Of a stretch of DNA of 64,000 bases, positions 25,101-36,596 are shown piece after piece (the stretch's first letter is position 1; the number at the start of each line of letters is the position of its first letter). This DNA is from Sphaerolaimus hirsutus (lineage: Eukaryota > Nematoda > Chromadorea > Monhysterida > Sphaerolaimidae). The position numbers and the translations under genes are program-made. The notes under the pieces are model-generated. The model saw only the letters and a program-made list of their open reading frames with translations. It did no database searches and was not told the DNA's origin. Location of the stretch: the NCBI GenBank assembly GCA_964036195.1, contig OZ038459.1, positions 20,457,206-20,521,205 on the forward strand, in the 5' to 3' direction.

Positions 25101-25533
25101 GCGCGCTTTTTCTTTTTTCGTTTATTCTTTGAATTACGTTGTCACTGACGTTTACTCACCTTGAAACCCTGCTGGCGCCATTTTGGCGCCCTTTTTGGGC
25201 AGGGCGCCAGGCGCCAAGGGCGCCATAGAGAAAGGGCGCCAAGCGCCAAGGGCGCCATGGCGCCTTTCAGAAAGCGGGCGCCAGGCGCCAATGGCGCCAC
25301 AGGAAAAGGGCGCCAATGGCGCCATGGCGCGGCGCCATTTGGCGCCCTCAAATGGCGCCAGCGCCATGGCGCCATTCCATCACTACACCCATCGCAGGTA
25401 CGGCAAGTCGGGTGCTGATTGGTCGACGTATTTTCTTGACCGCTGGTCGATGGTGACGCACAGCGCAGCAGGCGGCTTGTTCACGTACATTCTCTTTTGG
25501 GTATTCTTCTATGGCATCGTGCACGTGTATTGA
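22132..25533 (+). CDS. EMC6: EMC6, ER membrane protein complex subunit 6 (three exons)
   Basis: Exons 22132-22232, 22489-22599 and 25398-25533 join in phase 2 at both junctions to give 115 codons plus stop, close to the roughly 110 residues usual for EMC6. The family is a small multi-pass subunit of the ER membrane protein complex, which inserts and stabilises membrane proteins. Seen: SEAALRHN at residues 20-27, then EYSRTCQ, a first hydrophobic run (GIIGMYGLHGFAFYILSLVF), a short polar loop with DWSTYFLDRW, and a C-terminal GGLFTYILFWVFFYGIVHVY before TGA. The C-terminal GGLFTY.LFW.F.YG.VHVY is a family signature. Donors are AG|GTCGGT and TG|GTTGGT; acceptors are TTTTTTTAG and ATCGCAG. Intron 2 (2.8 kb) holds two hAT-type elements, the second ending 12 bp before exon 3. 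Confidence 0.9.
22856..22942. repeat. R3-family mini foldback in EMC6 intron 2
   Basis: CACCGTATTTTCTCGAAATA is answered by TATTTCGAGGAAATACAG about 60 bp later. This is the smallest R3 form, like 36597-36692. Confidence 0.6.
23282..24408. mobile_element. hAT-type element made of GGGATC repeats
   Basis: The 1,127-bp element starts TAGGGTTCAAAC and ends GTTTGAACCCTA. Perfect 8-bp duplications ATCGTGAT flank it at 23274-23281 and 24409-24416. The subterminal DNA consists of degenerate (GGGATC)n hexamers on both sides. The interior has two related units (about 23560-23975 and 23985-24400), each with a non-repeat core containing GGCATTCACAGTTGTTCATA. An internal GTTTGAACCCTAAT at about 23970 suggests that the second unit arose by internal duplication. 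It has no transposase. Confidence 0.85.
24455..25385. mobile_element. GGCGCC-family hAT-type MITE, full copy
   Basis: The 931-bp element starts TAGTGATGGAA and ends TTCCATCACTA. Perfect 8-bp duplications CACCCATC lie at 24447-24454 and 25386-25393. Both arms (about 250 bp) are dense with GGCGCC palindromes. The non-repetitive centre (24710-25150) includes TTTACTCACCTTGAAACCCTG, which recurs inverted in the copy at 41038-41916. The right end lies 12 bp upstream of EMC6 exon 3. Confidence 0.9.
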
Positions 25534-25539
25534 TTTTCG

Positions 25540-26255
25540 ATTTTTTAGCGCGATTTCAGCTCTTTAACACGTTCAAAAAATTGGCAAATATGTATATGCC
25601 CGTAAGTATATATGGGTATTAGCATCTGTAATATTTAATTTATTTCTTTTAAATTTTATTAATTTATTTGATTTAACGTCAATCATTCCCGGGGTGTAAT
25701 ATTTCATACGAATAATATGGGGAATTCACTTCTCACATACCATTGTTTGTCCTAATTTGCACCCAAAAATGCAAGGTACTCTGCGGACCGCAAAGTATTC
25801 GCAGAATCCTACCATGATTCAATTAATAAATATGATATATTGTGTGATAAATTTCGTAATTAATTATTCCATCGTAAAAACAAAATATTATGAGGAAATT
25901 ATTTTAACAATTTTTGGTACATTATTCAGCTGGATTATGGTAGGTTTCCATACAAAGTGTGATGTCCGCCGAGTAAACCCAATAAAAAACCCGGGGACAA
26001 CTGTATTGTATTTGTCAACATGTATATTTCGTGTGTCTATAGCTGGAAGTAATCCCGGGCCCACGTGATCTTTGTGTCATCGTCTAGACTTTACAAATGC
26101 TGTACTTGAAGTTGGTCGTAATTTATGCGATGTAAACTTTTCATGTTTGGCGATTGTTACACAGTTGTTTTATTCTTAATCGAAAGTTTTTGAAGATGAA
26201 AACAGTAACAGTAGCATGCACCAATTAAGTTTTACAGCAGAATGGAAAACAGTGG
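25540..26255. other. EMC6 3' flank, no further gene seen
   Basis: AT-rich sequence. An open frame at 25757-26068 has no recognisable motif and low-complexity composition. Confidence 0.4.
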
Positions 26256-26263
26256 CATATGCG

Positions 26264-26732
26264 CAGGGGTTTTATAGATTTGGACCCCCATGGGGGTTCA
26301 TATAGGTAGATGATAAATCGCTCCTCCGGAGGGATAGATAGCTGAAAAATTTTCTGGGGGGGGTTTCGCGGGGGTTCAATATATAGGCTTTTCCAAGGTA
26401 AAGAGGAAGAAAGGAGAAAAAATCGCTAAACGTAGGTGAAAAACAGTTATAGGTATATAAATACATATAGTACAAAAATAGCTGAAATTGGGCAATAAGG
26501 AAGATGAATTAGAATTTTGAAAATGAAAAGGTATAAAAAGGTATGAAAATTAGCGATTTTGAGCGAAAATTGGGGCAAAATTCCTCAAAAATTGGTGAAG
26601 ATTGCTGGCCGATCTGGGGATAGATAGCCAAAAAATTTGCCTCCGGGATAGCTAGCCTAGCGTCCTCCAGGATAGATAGATATAGCTGGCAGATTTGGGG
26701 GGTAACCCCCTCCCCCCTATAGTAAACCCCTG
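26264..26732. mobile_element. R1-family MITE, full copy
   Basis: The 469-bp element starts CAGGGGTTTTATAGATTTG and ends TAGTAAACCCCTG. Flanks CATATGCG (26256-26263) and CATATGCA (26733-26740) match at 7 of 8 positions. It is inverted relative to the copy at 7964-8460 and shares its internal AAGGT...GGTGAAAA...TTGAGCGAAAATTGG blocks. Confidence 0.75.
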
Positions 26733-27131
26733 CATATGCATGAAGAGAAAAACTCGCTGCCTGAAAAATAGCTAGCTGCCTAGGTGTCACAAAAATAATC
26801 TAACTTTCCAGAATGAAAAACCAAACAATTTACAAAAACTCATGGTTAACACTGGCTTGGGCTATCTACACCTAATGTGAAACGTCAATATATTAGTCAA
26901 CTTTAGTTTTTTTTCCTGAATTTAAAACTTGTTTGCACCAATATGAGCAGTTATTTGCCACGCTTACTACAGACTTAAACACTACTACAAACAAAATTGT
27001 TCAATCAACTGCTACACTAGTTTATAGCAGAAATTTCAGTAACTGACTGAATTGGTCTTCAACACAGGTGTCTAGATTAAAAATAACATGATTATTTTAG
27101 GTACAAGACTATCATCTACGGGGGTGGAGCC

Positions 27132-30100
27132 TCACCAGTCAGCCCCACCCCCTCCTCCAGACTCATCAGCATTTGAGGGTTCATTGTCACCCCATGAGGC
27201 CCCAGCTCCACCCCCATCCCCTTCTGGTTCTGGGGCAGGGGGAGGGGTGGCACTGGGTTCAATGGGGGCACCCCAACCTGAATCATCTTCAGTAGGCTCT
27301 GGCTCTGAGTGGTCACTGCCATTCTCACCCCAGTCAGCTCCAGCCCCTCCTGTTTCATTTGAGGGTTCATTGTCACCCCATGAGGCACCTGCACCACCCC
27401 CTCCAGAGTCTGGGGTGGGTTGTGGAGGGGCGCCGGGTGTGATGGGTGCACCCCAACCAGAGTCATCTGTGGTTGGCTTTGTGTAGCCGTTGCTGCCTGA
27501 ACCTGAGTGGTCACTTCCATGGCTTCCATGGCGGTGGTGGTGGTGGTAATGCTGAATATATAGGGGTTGTAAGGGGTCATAAGGCACATAAAACATTTGA
27601 TATTACAAGTGAATCAAATGTCACTGACAACACTTGGTCCATTGTCATATGCTGGTGGATCTGGGTCATGATGGCCCCAAGGTGCTCTCATGTGGTGTAC
27701 TGGTCCCGGTGTGAAGTCTCTGTTGTAACTGGGTGCATCCTAGTGTAGAGAAGGTTTTGTTAGGTGTATGTCTACAGAATTTTTGAACATTGATATGCAA
27801 CAATGACTTACCTTGCAACATGGGCATAAACAATCCCTGAGGACCTTGCAGCAAAAACAGCAGAGACAACAGCAACAGCATAAAAGAACAATAATGCCGA
27901 ATACTACCAGCAACCAAATCCATGATGTCGGCATGCCAGAATCAAAGTCTGTTGATGATTCAGTGAATGTTTTTTGCTGCTTGTAAACATGGGTAGATGG
28001 TTCAGGTGTAGTCAACTGCTTGTAGACACTAGTAGATGATGGTTCAGTAGATGTCTGTTGCCTGGTAGTGGTACTACTATCATCTGGGTCAAAATTTAAT
28101 TAGGGTGTAAGGCACTTTACACACCCTACAAATATTTAAATACCTATTTGATAGAATGGCAGATCCTTAACTTCTGTATACCTTTATCCATAAGTTTTGA
28201 AAAAGGTATTAAATTATGTAATGTCTGTCATCAGACATAATGATATTTTTGGTGAAAATTTGTTATAGTCAAAAAATTTAACATGATCTTGCAAATGTCC
28301 AAAATTTTGGTGTTGGGTAGTTTCTACTTTATTTTTAATATATAATTATATTGATTTAATACTAGTATTTATTTACTATCTGGCAACCAAATCCTACTGG
28401 CCAGTATGAATGAATAACCATTTCTGTGAAGAGATGAGACACTTAAATAATGTACTTCATCAATATTAATATTTAATGGACACAAGTTCTATCATGAATT
28501 TGTCTTGTATAGTTGCTGATGCATGCATTTTTTCTGATGCAATGCGATTTAGATTAGTAAGGAGTGTTTTGTGTACCTTACCTCCCAATTAAATCAGGGG
28601 CCTGGTCTGCTGGTTGTTTGTTGCGACCTTGATTTGAGAACATCTGCATGACAAACAGCTCTGTCATATTTATATATTTATATTATACATTGAGTGCATT
28701 TCATGTTAAATAATACATAAATTCGGAACATATTGTATATCCTCAGAACCCCCCACAAATAACTCCCCCTGTTAGCCGAGTAAGGTAAAATTCACTCTCC
28801 ACTTTGATAGGTACCTATTTATGTAAAACGTCAGATGTATGAAACATGTTTTCATGTATTTATTGCGAAAAATTTAGTAAACATTCATTCTGGAGTTGAT
28901 GCTCACTACCGCATGTCTCTGAGTATAATTCCCCCCCCCCGATCACAGTGCCCGGGGCATCATACATTGCAAAAAGTTACATATTTTTTATTTTAACACA
29001 TACCGCGGCCGGCTCTACAAGTCATGAGCCCGGGCACTATGCAATACACAAAAAAATTTTGCAAACAAAGGGGATTAAGTTCCTCACAGGAAGAACCGAA
29101 TATTCTATCACTGGCACCTGTTGCATAAAGATGAAAAAATCTAAAAGTGGCGTGTTGCGGCGCGCATCTGCTGAAGCGTCATGCGTCTGGCGGCCGCTTA
29201 TGTGTTTTCTATTATTGAAAAACGGTTTCGGCGGAATCAAAGACGAATTGGGTGAATTGCAAAGTGCCCGGGCACTATGTACAGCACTTGAAAAGTGTTT
29301 GTAAAAAGCCCCCAAATTTGTATAGTGCCCCCTGCCCCGGGATTTATACTCGGAGACATACGGTAGTATTGCTTCTGGACCTATGGAATTTGTATTCTAA
29401 GTAATGATTTATGAAGCTAATTTAACCCCATTTACACAATAAATTGATTACGCATTTCATGCAAAATTCGCAACAAAAAAATAACTTTCCCTTCGAATAA
29501 CTCCCCCCTCGAATAAGCCCCCCCCCTCAAAAAATTCTGATGAATATCACTCCCCTGGGGACTTATTCGAATATATATTGTAATAACAAACATGCCGTAC
29601 CTGCCAAATTCCGTCTGTAGGTTTGGATGATTAGAGTTATGTAATCTTCAAGTGTTGTCTCATATTCTGATTGTTTCTGAGCAAAGAAATTTGGTTTAGA
29701 AATCTTGGTGTTTAGTTGTGTTTCATTTATGTACTCTTCCATTGTTGTTGTTGGTTCAGCCCAAATTTGCTTATCCTCTATGAAAATTACCAGTGCAATT
29801 GCTGCAAAAGACAAAATTGCAAGTGTTAATTTTCATATTTTTAATCCAAAACAATGATAAACAACCTTTGTTGCAAGTTGTAGATTCAGGTCCAAGCTTT
29901 GTGAGGTATTCCTGTGCAAACTTTTTGACTTCAACTCCTGTAGCTCTAACCCCAGTACTTTCTAATTTCTGGCCCAAAATTGCATACAACTGAACACCTT
30001 CCCTATCGCAGCCAGTAGCTGAGAGTGGCAAAAAAGTTGTAATAAAAAAGCTAGCAAAATATGGACATTTTTCATTATATGGACAAACTTTTTTTCCATG

Positions 30101-33100
30101 TAGTTGCTTTGACTATGTTTTTCAGCCTCCTTTCTAGTGACACCTTGTCAGAATTTTTGGTGAGTATGTTGTCAGGATCACACAACATTGAGAAGCCACC
30201 ACATGCAGTTGCCTGTGTTCTGACATTTGGATATGTTGCCACTGACCAGCTTGATTTCATTTCTAGAATATGTTAAATGGGTTTGTTTATATTTTATGCA
30301 CAATCTATTTGTTGCATTTTCATTATTTAAAAATACCAGTTATGTCTTTTAAATATTTATCTTTTATATCTTTCATATAACCCATCACGGCATCCTTGTA
30401 TTGTCCAGCTTTCATATGATTCAATTGAACTGATGACTTTGCTATACTGCTCAACTCATTTGTACTCAAATACTTCTCTAGTTCACTATTTGGCTCAATC
30501 CATATCTTTTTATCATCAATTGAAAGCATTATCACAATGGCTGAAATTTGAAGGCACATTCATTACATTTAAGATATCAGTGGAGTGTTTCAGTGCAAGT
30601 ATGGACTTTTCTGATAAAAGTTATGGAATCTTGCAGCATTTTTATCACATTTTTCAGTAGAATTTTTCAGCCTCCGTCTATTACAAGTGTAGTAGAGTAT
30701 GGACACTGCACCATAGGTATTCCAGATTTTGACCTTTCGGGGGTTGAATAGCTAGCAAATTGCTCCCGTGGAAACTTAAATGCTGAGAAAACGTTTTTTG
30801 GGGTGTGGTTGCGGGGGTTCAATATACCGTATTTCCTCGAAATACCCCCAGGGGGTTTATTTTTTCAGAGTGAAAATTTTGAGAGAAAAAAGTGAAAAAT
30901 GCAACAATAACCACCATTTATAAGTTTTTACAGCCTTATATAAGGATGTAGATGGTATAAACGATGTTCTAACGTAACACAGTAAGTGTTTTGAACATCT
31001 GTTATGCATTTCCCGGACCACAAATTCATAGTGCCCATTTTGAGGGGGGGCGGTATTTCGAGGAAATACGGTATAGGCTATTTCAAGGTGTAGAAAGCAA
31101 AAATGGGGGAAATCACCTAAAATAGGTGAAAAAAGCTACCGTATTTGCTCAAATAATCCCGCTGGGGGATTATTATTTCGTCAGACATTTTTGAGGGGGA
31201 ACTATTCGAGGGGGGAATTATTCAAGGGGGATTATTATTTCGTCAAAATTTTCAAGCATGTTTCTATCAACTCATTTCAAGAAATATGCTTTATAAACAC
31301 AATAACGTCCAATTTTTGTTAAAAAGAGGTACAACAAATTAATCAAATCTTAAAAGGGGGGGGGGGTATTTTTCCTCACTCGTCTTGCAGGGGGTATTAT
31401 TCGAGGGGGGATTATTCAAGGGGGGAACTATTCAAGCAAATACGGTATATAAGCACATAGTACCAAGTAAGCTGAAAATAAGCAACAAGACACGTGGAGT
31501 AGTGATTTTGAAAGTGAAAATGGGCAAAAATTCATGAAAAATAGAAATTTCGAGCAAAAATTGGGGCAAAATTAACAAAAATTGCTCCAGATATGATGGC
31601 CATATAATATTTTTCCCATCCCTATTCATACAGAACTGAGGATTCGGGTTGGGACCCCGAACTGACCCGAACCGAACCGAACGGCGGCGGTTCCAAGCAT
31701 ATTTTGCAACCGAGAACTGAGAACCAGAACCGAGGAAAATACCCTAATCGGGACCTAGAACCGGCACTTATACCCGGAACCGAACTTAATACCCATAATG
31801 GTTTGTTTTCATGTTGGAAACCCGGGTCAAATCAGCATGGGAAATTTAGACATCATTAATCCAACATAAAAATGGAATCTGCAGGTTGTTCTTATCATTT
31901 CAAATGTAAAACAGTTCAAATCAACACAGAAATGGCTGAGTTATTTTTCTTCAAGTGGATCAGCCAGATCGACCATGTAAAATTTGTAGCTTTTGCTGAA
32001 CCCACTTATTTTGTTACTGGGACATTTGTCGGAGGAACCAAAATTGTTAGTCATCCGCTGACCCCCATAGGGTCTTATGGGGGTAGCAATTTAGGGGGGG
32101 GGGGGGTCGGCCCGCGAGCACGTGTTTATAACTCGGGAACGGCTTCGTGGAAAATGTTGAAATTTGGATATAATATGGTTTCAGGTTGGGGCTATATACA
32201 AGTCCGAGGGAATTTTTTATGACCCCTCTCACTGGAGATAGAGTGGGTCTATAAAAAGGTGGTCATTAGCAAATTTTATGGGTGTCGCTCAGAACATGCA
32301 AACTTTGAACATCAATAACTGACTACCGTATTACTTCGAAATACCCCCATGGGGGTTTATTATTTCGCCAGCAAAATTTGAGGGGGGGTTTATTCGAGGG
32401 GGGGTCTTATTATTTCGTCAGAAATTTTCGTAAGGATCGTGGTAAAAAGTAGGCATTTGCATGCCCAAAACAGGTAATAAATGTGTCCAAACAAGATATA
32501 TTTGGACATTAAAACGTAGATTAGCTACACAAACATGTCCATGTGTAGCTGCAATACAATTAAACAGTAATATACATCATGTACATTGCATACATGACGT
32601 ATTTATTATGTACATGACGTACATCATTCCGAAGGGGGGGGGGTATTTCGAGGGGGGTTTATTATTTCCCCAGCCCATTTTGACGGGGGGTTAATTCAAG
32701 GGGGGGGGGGTAATTCGAGGTAATACGGTATTTCTAGGCGGATTTGCATCGTTGAAAACTTAAAATGATCGGGACAACCTGCAGATACCATTTTTGTAGT
32801 TGTGCTGGTGCTGTCTAAATTCCGTATGCCGATTTGACCCGGTTTTTCAACACGAAAAATAAATTTATTATAACATGCTATTAGATTAGACAATGAGAAT
32901 TCATTTAAAACAAAAATGAGTTCAATATCTCTTTCCAATCGAAAGTTATAGCGCTTCAAACTTTTTCCTTCCATCCACATACCTAAATAACTGCATGAAG
33001 AATGATGCATGCAACTTCAAAACACCATATCTCGACCATTTCTCAGCCGATTTTCACCAATGAACATTTAAAATGATCAGAATAACATGGCGATATAGAG

Positions 33101-34659
33101 TTTATCCTCAGTTTATCTGTATGCATTCTCATTATGATAATTTTATTCAGGAACTCGAATTATTTTCTTGTATGTGAAATGTAATAAAATATACGGATAA
33201 TCTGGGAATAAAAATGACATCCGGCTGAGAAATGGTCGAGATGTGACGTTTTGAAGTTGCATGCATTGTTTTTCACAGTTATTTATGTGGATGGGGGGGG
33301 AGTTTGAAGCGCTATAACTTTTGATTGGAAAGAGATATTGAACTCATTTGTGTGTTAAGTGAATTCTCATTATTTAAACTATACGATACCATGTTTAAAT
33401 AAATCAGTTTCTTGTGTTGAAAAACCGGATCAAATCGGCATACGGAATTTAGTCATCACTAATACAACTACAAAAATGGAATCTGCAGGTTGTCCCGATC
33501 ATTTTAAGTGTTCAACGATCCAAATCCGCCCAGAAATAGCGGAGTTATTGATGTTCAAAATTTGCATGTTCTGGGCGACACCAAAATTTTTTGCAAATGA
33601 CCACCTTTTTATAGACCCACTCTATCTCCAGTCAGAGGCGTCATTAAAAAATTCCCTCGGACTTGTAATTAGCCCCGACCTGAAACCATTTTATATCCAA
33701 ATTTCAACATTTTTTACCGAGCCATTCCCGAGTTATAAACACGTGCTCGCGGGCCGACCCCCCCCCCCCCTAAAATGCTGTCCCCAAAATACCCTATGCC
33801 AAAATACCCAAACACAATCAAATGGCATCAAAATTGGCAAATCTGCAACATAATTGTTCGAAAGAAAAGACTCGTAGTCCCCCCTCACAAAAAATGCCAA
33901 CCCCAATTCCTTCTATGGTCACAGGCCGCATTGTTGTTGGTTTTGGCATTTTATGTTGTTCTTAGACCCGATACCCAATAATTTCAATACCCAGAACCAA
34001 AATTTTCATCATTTTGGGACCGAAAGAACTGAACCTGAGAACCGGAACTAAAAATTTTGATGAACCGAGAACCGATCCCAGAACCGAAATTCTTTGGAAC
34101 CGAGAACCGAGAACTGGAACTGAAAATTTTGAAATTCCCAACCCTAGTGAGGATTTGTTGAGGTTGAGCACAAAATCAATATTAAAAACTGCACCTTTGT
34201 AACAAGGGTCACTGTTTGTGGTCCATTGAGAAACCAATGAATCTGCAAATGCCTTTATTTCTGCATCACTGACCTTGGCACCAGAACTGGCCAGTTTTTT
34301 ACTTAGGGCTACAAAAATAGTGATCCCATTCTTTGGGCATTGGCCAGTTGCTGCAGACATGTTGAAAATGATAAAAATGTAAAAATTTACACAGAAAATT
34401 TCAAAACAGACCAACCCACTTGTTTCTCTGTTTCAGCTAGAATATCAGCAGCATTTTGATCAATTTCTGAAGTTTCGTCAGCACTGAGCACTTGATCAGG
34501 GTCACATATGAAACCATTTGAAGTGGGTGAAATTTTGCATCCAGTTTTGTTGCTTTTCGGGTTGGGATAATTCTCTGAACTCCATGGTGTTTGAGATTGG
34601 CAGTTTGTTAGAAATGTGAAAATCAAAAATAGGACTAATGTAGTTGGGCCAGAGACCAT
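27132..34659 (-). CDS. Gene A: secreted/membrane protein with two MOLO1/TPM-like domains
   Basis: Minus-strand exons: 34416-34659, 34195-34350, 30337-30540, 30089-30262, 29866-30018, 29601-29801, 28582-28660, then a membrane exon 27812-28083 and a tail exon starting at 27739. Junctions 1-6 are all phase 1 with GT-AG borders, and exon 7 ends in phase 2. Exon 1 begins with a signal-peptide-like stretch ending TNCQSQT. Exons 1-3 and 4-6 each encode one domain of the same plan: YPNxxS/RT..C, CDPDxxLs, CPKNG/CDREG, C.KG, and I.I.D.K.IW.EP. This pattern matches the MOLO1 (modulator of levamisole receptor) type of TPM domain; the assignment is by pattern only. The membrane exon has WIWLLVVFGIIVLL followed by a Cys-rich stretch. 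Tail sequences rich in Pro, Gly, Trp and His reach a stop at 27132. A small exon ending at 28182, and the join to the final exon near 27565, are unresolved. Introns 2 (3,654 bp) and 6 (940 bp) are swollen by transposons. Confidence 0.7.
28733..29580. repeat. Foldback repeats in gene A intron 6
   Basis: The inner element 28907-29365 has inverted ends CTACCGCATGTCTCTGAGTATAA and TTATACTCGGAGACATACGGTAG, with GCCCGGGCACT words inside. It lies within a diverged R3 copy whose GAATAACTCCCCC words are seen near 28760 and 29480-29570. In gene B the same intron is only 90 bp. Confidence 0.6.
30735..31615. repeat. Degraded R1 copy with two nested R3 MITEs, gene A intron 2
   Basis: R1 words (GCGGGGGTTCAATA, TTCAAGGTGTAGAAAGCAAAAATGGGGG, TTGGGGCAAAATT...TTGCTCCAGATA) are interrupted twice. 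One interruption is R3 at 30824-31073 (TACCGTATTTCCTCGAAATA / TATTTCGAGGAAATACGGTA). The other is R3 at 31137-31447 (TACCGTATTTGCTCAAATAA / TCAAGCAAATACGGTA). Confidence 0.65.
31644..34146. mobile_element. hAT-type element with GAACCG subterminal repeats, gene A intron 2
   Basis: The ends TCGGGTTGGGAC and TTCCCAACCCTA are inverted with one mismatch near the tip. Flanks CTGAGGAT (31636-31643) and GTGAGGAT (34147-34154) agree at 7 of 8 positions. Subterminal DNA on both sides is degenerate GAACCGA/GAACCGG repeat, a layout like the (GGGATC)n element at 23282. The 2.5-kb interior is a large imperfect palindrome: GGGTCGGCCCGCGAGCACGT at about 32105 returns inverted at about 33745. An R3 MITE is nested at 32324-32730. 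No transposase ORF was recognised. Confidence 0.65.
32324..32730. repeat. R3-family MITE nested in the 31644 element
   Basis: Ends TACCGTATTACTTCGAAATA and TAATTCGAGGTAATACGGTA are inverted, with TA at both edges. Confidence 0.7.
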
Positions 34660-34719
34660 TTTTGGTTTTCACCTGCATCGACAATAATAAGTTATGAACG
34701 TAATTAAATAATAACATGT

Positions 34720-35454
34720 TTATTATTTATGTATTGTTTTTATAACATGACGCAAACGAATGCTATTTTTATACATTCCATGCAGGTTGTTTATAAAACT
34801 TTGTGTAAATTTTTATGTATCTCACGGCATAGAATCTACAAATAGTTGCTCCAAAAAAAAATCGATTTTACAATGCGTGTGATGTATCACATGTTTCACC
34901 GAAATTACATTTATACATTATCGGCGTATCAACCATTTGGTTATACCGAATTGCCTTGAAATACCCCCAGGTACTTATTTTTTCAGAGTATAAATTTCGA
35001 CGGGGATATTTTTTCGCAGTTTTTGGCGATTACTGTATTTCCTCGAATCACACCCCCCCCCCCCCCCCTTGAAACACCCACAGGTCTGAGCGACCTGGGG
35101 AAAAAACCTCCTCGAAATACCCTGTCTTAAATTATGTACATCTTTTGGAATGTATGTTTGACATTTTTATGACATTTTACATGGCTTTGACACATGGCTT
35201 TTGACACATTGCATTTTTCACAGCCTGGAAGTGGCGCCGGTATTATATTCATGTTTTGTAAAGATTGAATATTCAGACAGTAAAGATTTAGTCTCAGCGG
35301 CCATCGAATCCCCACAAATACTCATCAGATGGATCTATTGTTACAATGTGTATTTTGTAGAAACTTTTAAAAACCTAGCAATTTTCAGTCAAAAATCGAT
35401 TTTCGATGGAGTCGTTTATAAAATTTTATCGCCATTTCAAAACTAACCCGGAAC
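34720..35454. other. Upstream flank of gene A, R3 fragments
   Basis: R3-like words occur at 34946-35120 (TACCGAATTGCCTTGAAATACC; TACTGTATTTCCTCGAATCAC) without a clean pair of ends. An 81-codon open frame at 35201-35446 (+) is not recognised. A gene A promoter should lie here, but I see no clear TATA or initiator motif. Confidence 0.4.
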
Positions 35455-35573
35455 CGTCTTGGCGCCAATGTGGCGCCTCTTTAGGACTGCGCGCCAGGCG
35501 CCAAGGGCCCCACAGAAAAAGGGCACCAAGCGCCAATGGCGCGGCGCCCCGACTTGGCGCCATTCCATCACTA
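35455..35573. repeat. GGCGCC-family MITE, right end
   Basis: GGCGCC palindromes end in TTGGCGCCATTCCATCACTA, the right terminus of the family. No matching left terminus TAGTGATGG was found close by. Confidence 0.55.
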
Positions 35574-36375
35574 ATCCAATGACAAATTTATACGCTACTT
35601 GATGATGAAAAAATATATAAAATAGTCTTAAAAATAAATATAGGTGAAGTAATTATCGGACACTACACGGAAGGCACGGTTCGCCAGTGGAATTTAAAAA
35701 CGAACTAAATACCTGGGTACGTATGCCATTCATACGATGAATCATGTCTAAAATATTGTATTTTGAACATGTTTACGACATTTGGCAAATTTACAACAAC
35801 GACAGTGATCTGTCAGAACTTACGGCAAAAAGCGTAACTTGGGCATGCAAATTTGAATTTCCACAGCAAAACTTTTATGTTTGGGTATGTTTTCTACTGT
35901 TCAAGGTTTGTGTGAATACAGCGTATACTGTGCTCCAAAATGTTGTTTTTTTCAGAATATATAAAAATAAAAATAATGTTAGAAAATTTCCCAGAAAAAT
36001 AAAATTAAATCTTACTGAAAACAACGCAGAGAAAATATAAATTAGAGATCTTTTATTATTCCTTCTCATCAAATAGTATTTTACATATAATTTAATTTCT
36101 GGAGCAAAAAAAAAACTAAATAAAATTTTCATTTTAATGATGAAATGTATTTTTTTTGAATATTTTAATTCCCAAGATTTTTGGAACGCTTACCATAAAA
36201 CATGTAAATGTAATAAAACTGTGTAAAGATTTTTCCCATGCGCTAGGACTTGAAAATCGTGGCTCAAAGATTAAAATCGATTTTACGTCGAGTGTGATTG
36301 TGATGCATCGCATATTTAACCGAAATTTGGTTTTTATAGGATTGCCACAGCAGCCACCATTTAAATAGGTAAGAT
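35574..36375. other. No firm gene; one open frame with an ATG
   Basis: The frame at 35744-36040 (+, 98 codons) starts with ATG and has ordinary composition in its first 48 codons, after which it becomes Lys/Asn-rich. It could include a short exon ending near 35885. The block at 36255-36350 (AAAATCGATTTTAC...GATGCATC) recurs at 34860-34910, so it is repetitive. Nothing was recognised. Confidence 0.3.
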
Positions 36376-36592
36376 TAGTGATGTAAAAGCGCCATGGCGC
36401 TAGCGCCAAAGCAAAAAGCGCCATGGCGCTTTTGGCGCTTGGCGCCTTTTTGCTGTGGCGCCGTTGGCGCTTGGCGCTGTGCTACGAAAAAGCGCCATGG
36501 CGCTTTTGGCGCTTGGCGCTATGATGCCGTGGCGCCATTGGCGCTTGGCGCTAGTGTTTTGAAAAGCGCCAAAAAGCGCCAAGGAGTTCAAA
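36376..36592. repeat. GGCGCC-family MITE, left part
   Basis: Begins TAGTGATGTAAAAGCGCCATG and continues in GGCGCTTGGCGC units until the R3 foldback at 36597. A right terminus of the same type (GGTGCTTTTTACATCG) appears at 38830-38850, so the two could be ends of one larger, repeatedly interrupted element. No matching target duplication supports that. Confidence 0.5.
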
Positions 36593-36596
36593 ATAT

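Noticed and set aside
27088..27486. 132-codon plus-strand ORF rich in Pro and Ser
   Set aside because: It is the antisense shadow of gene A's Pro/Gly/Trp tail, which fits the minus-strand gene structure.
35744..36040. Independent 98-codon gene on the plus strand
   Set aside because: Has an ATG, but the second half is low-complexity Lys/Asn text and neighbouring sequence is repetitive; support is too weak.
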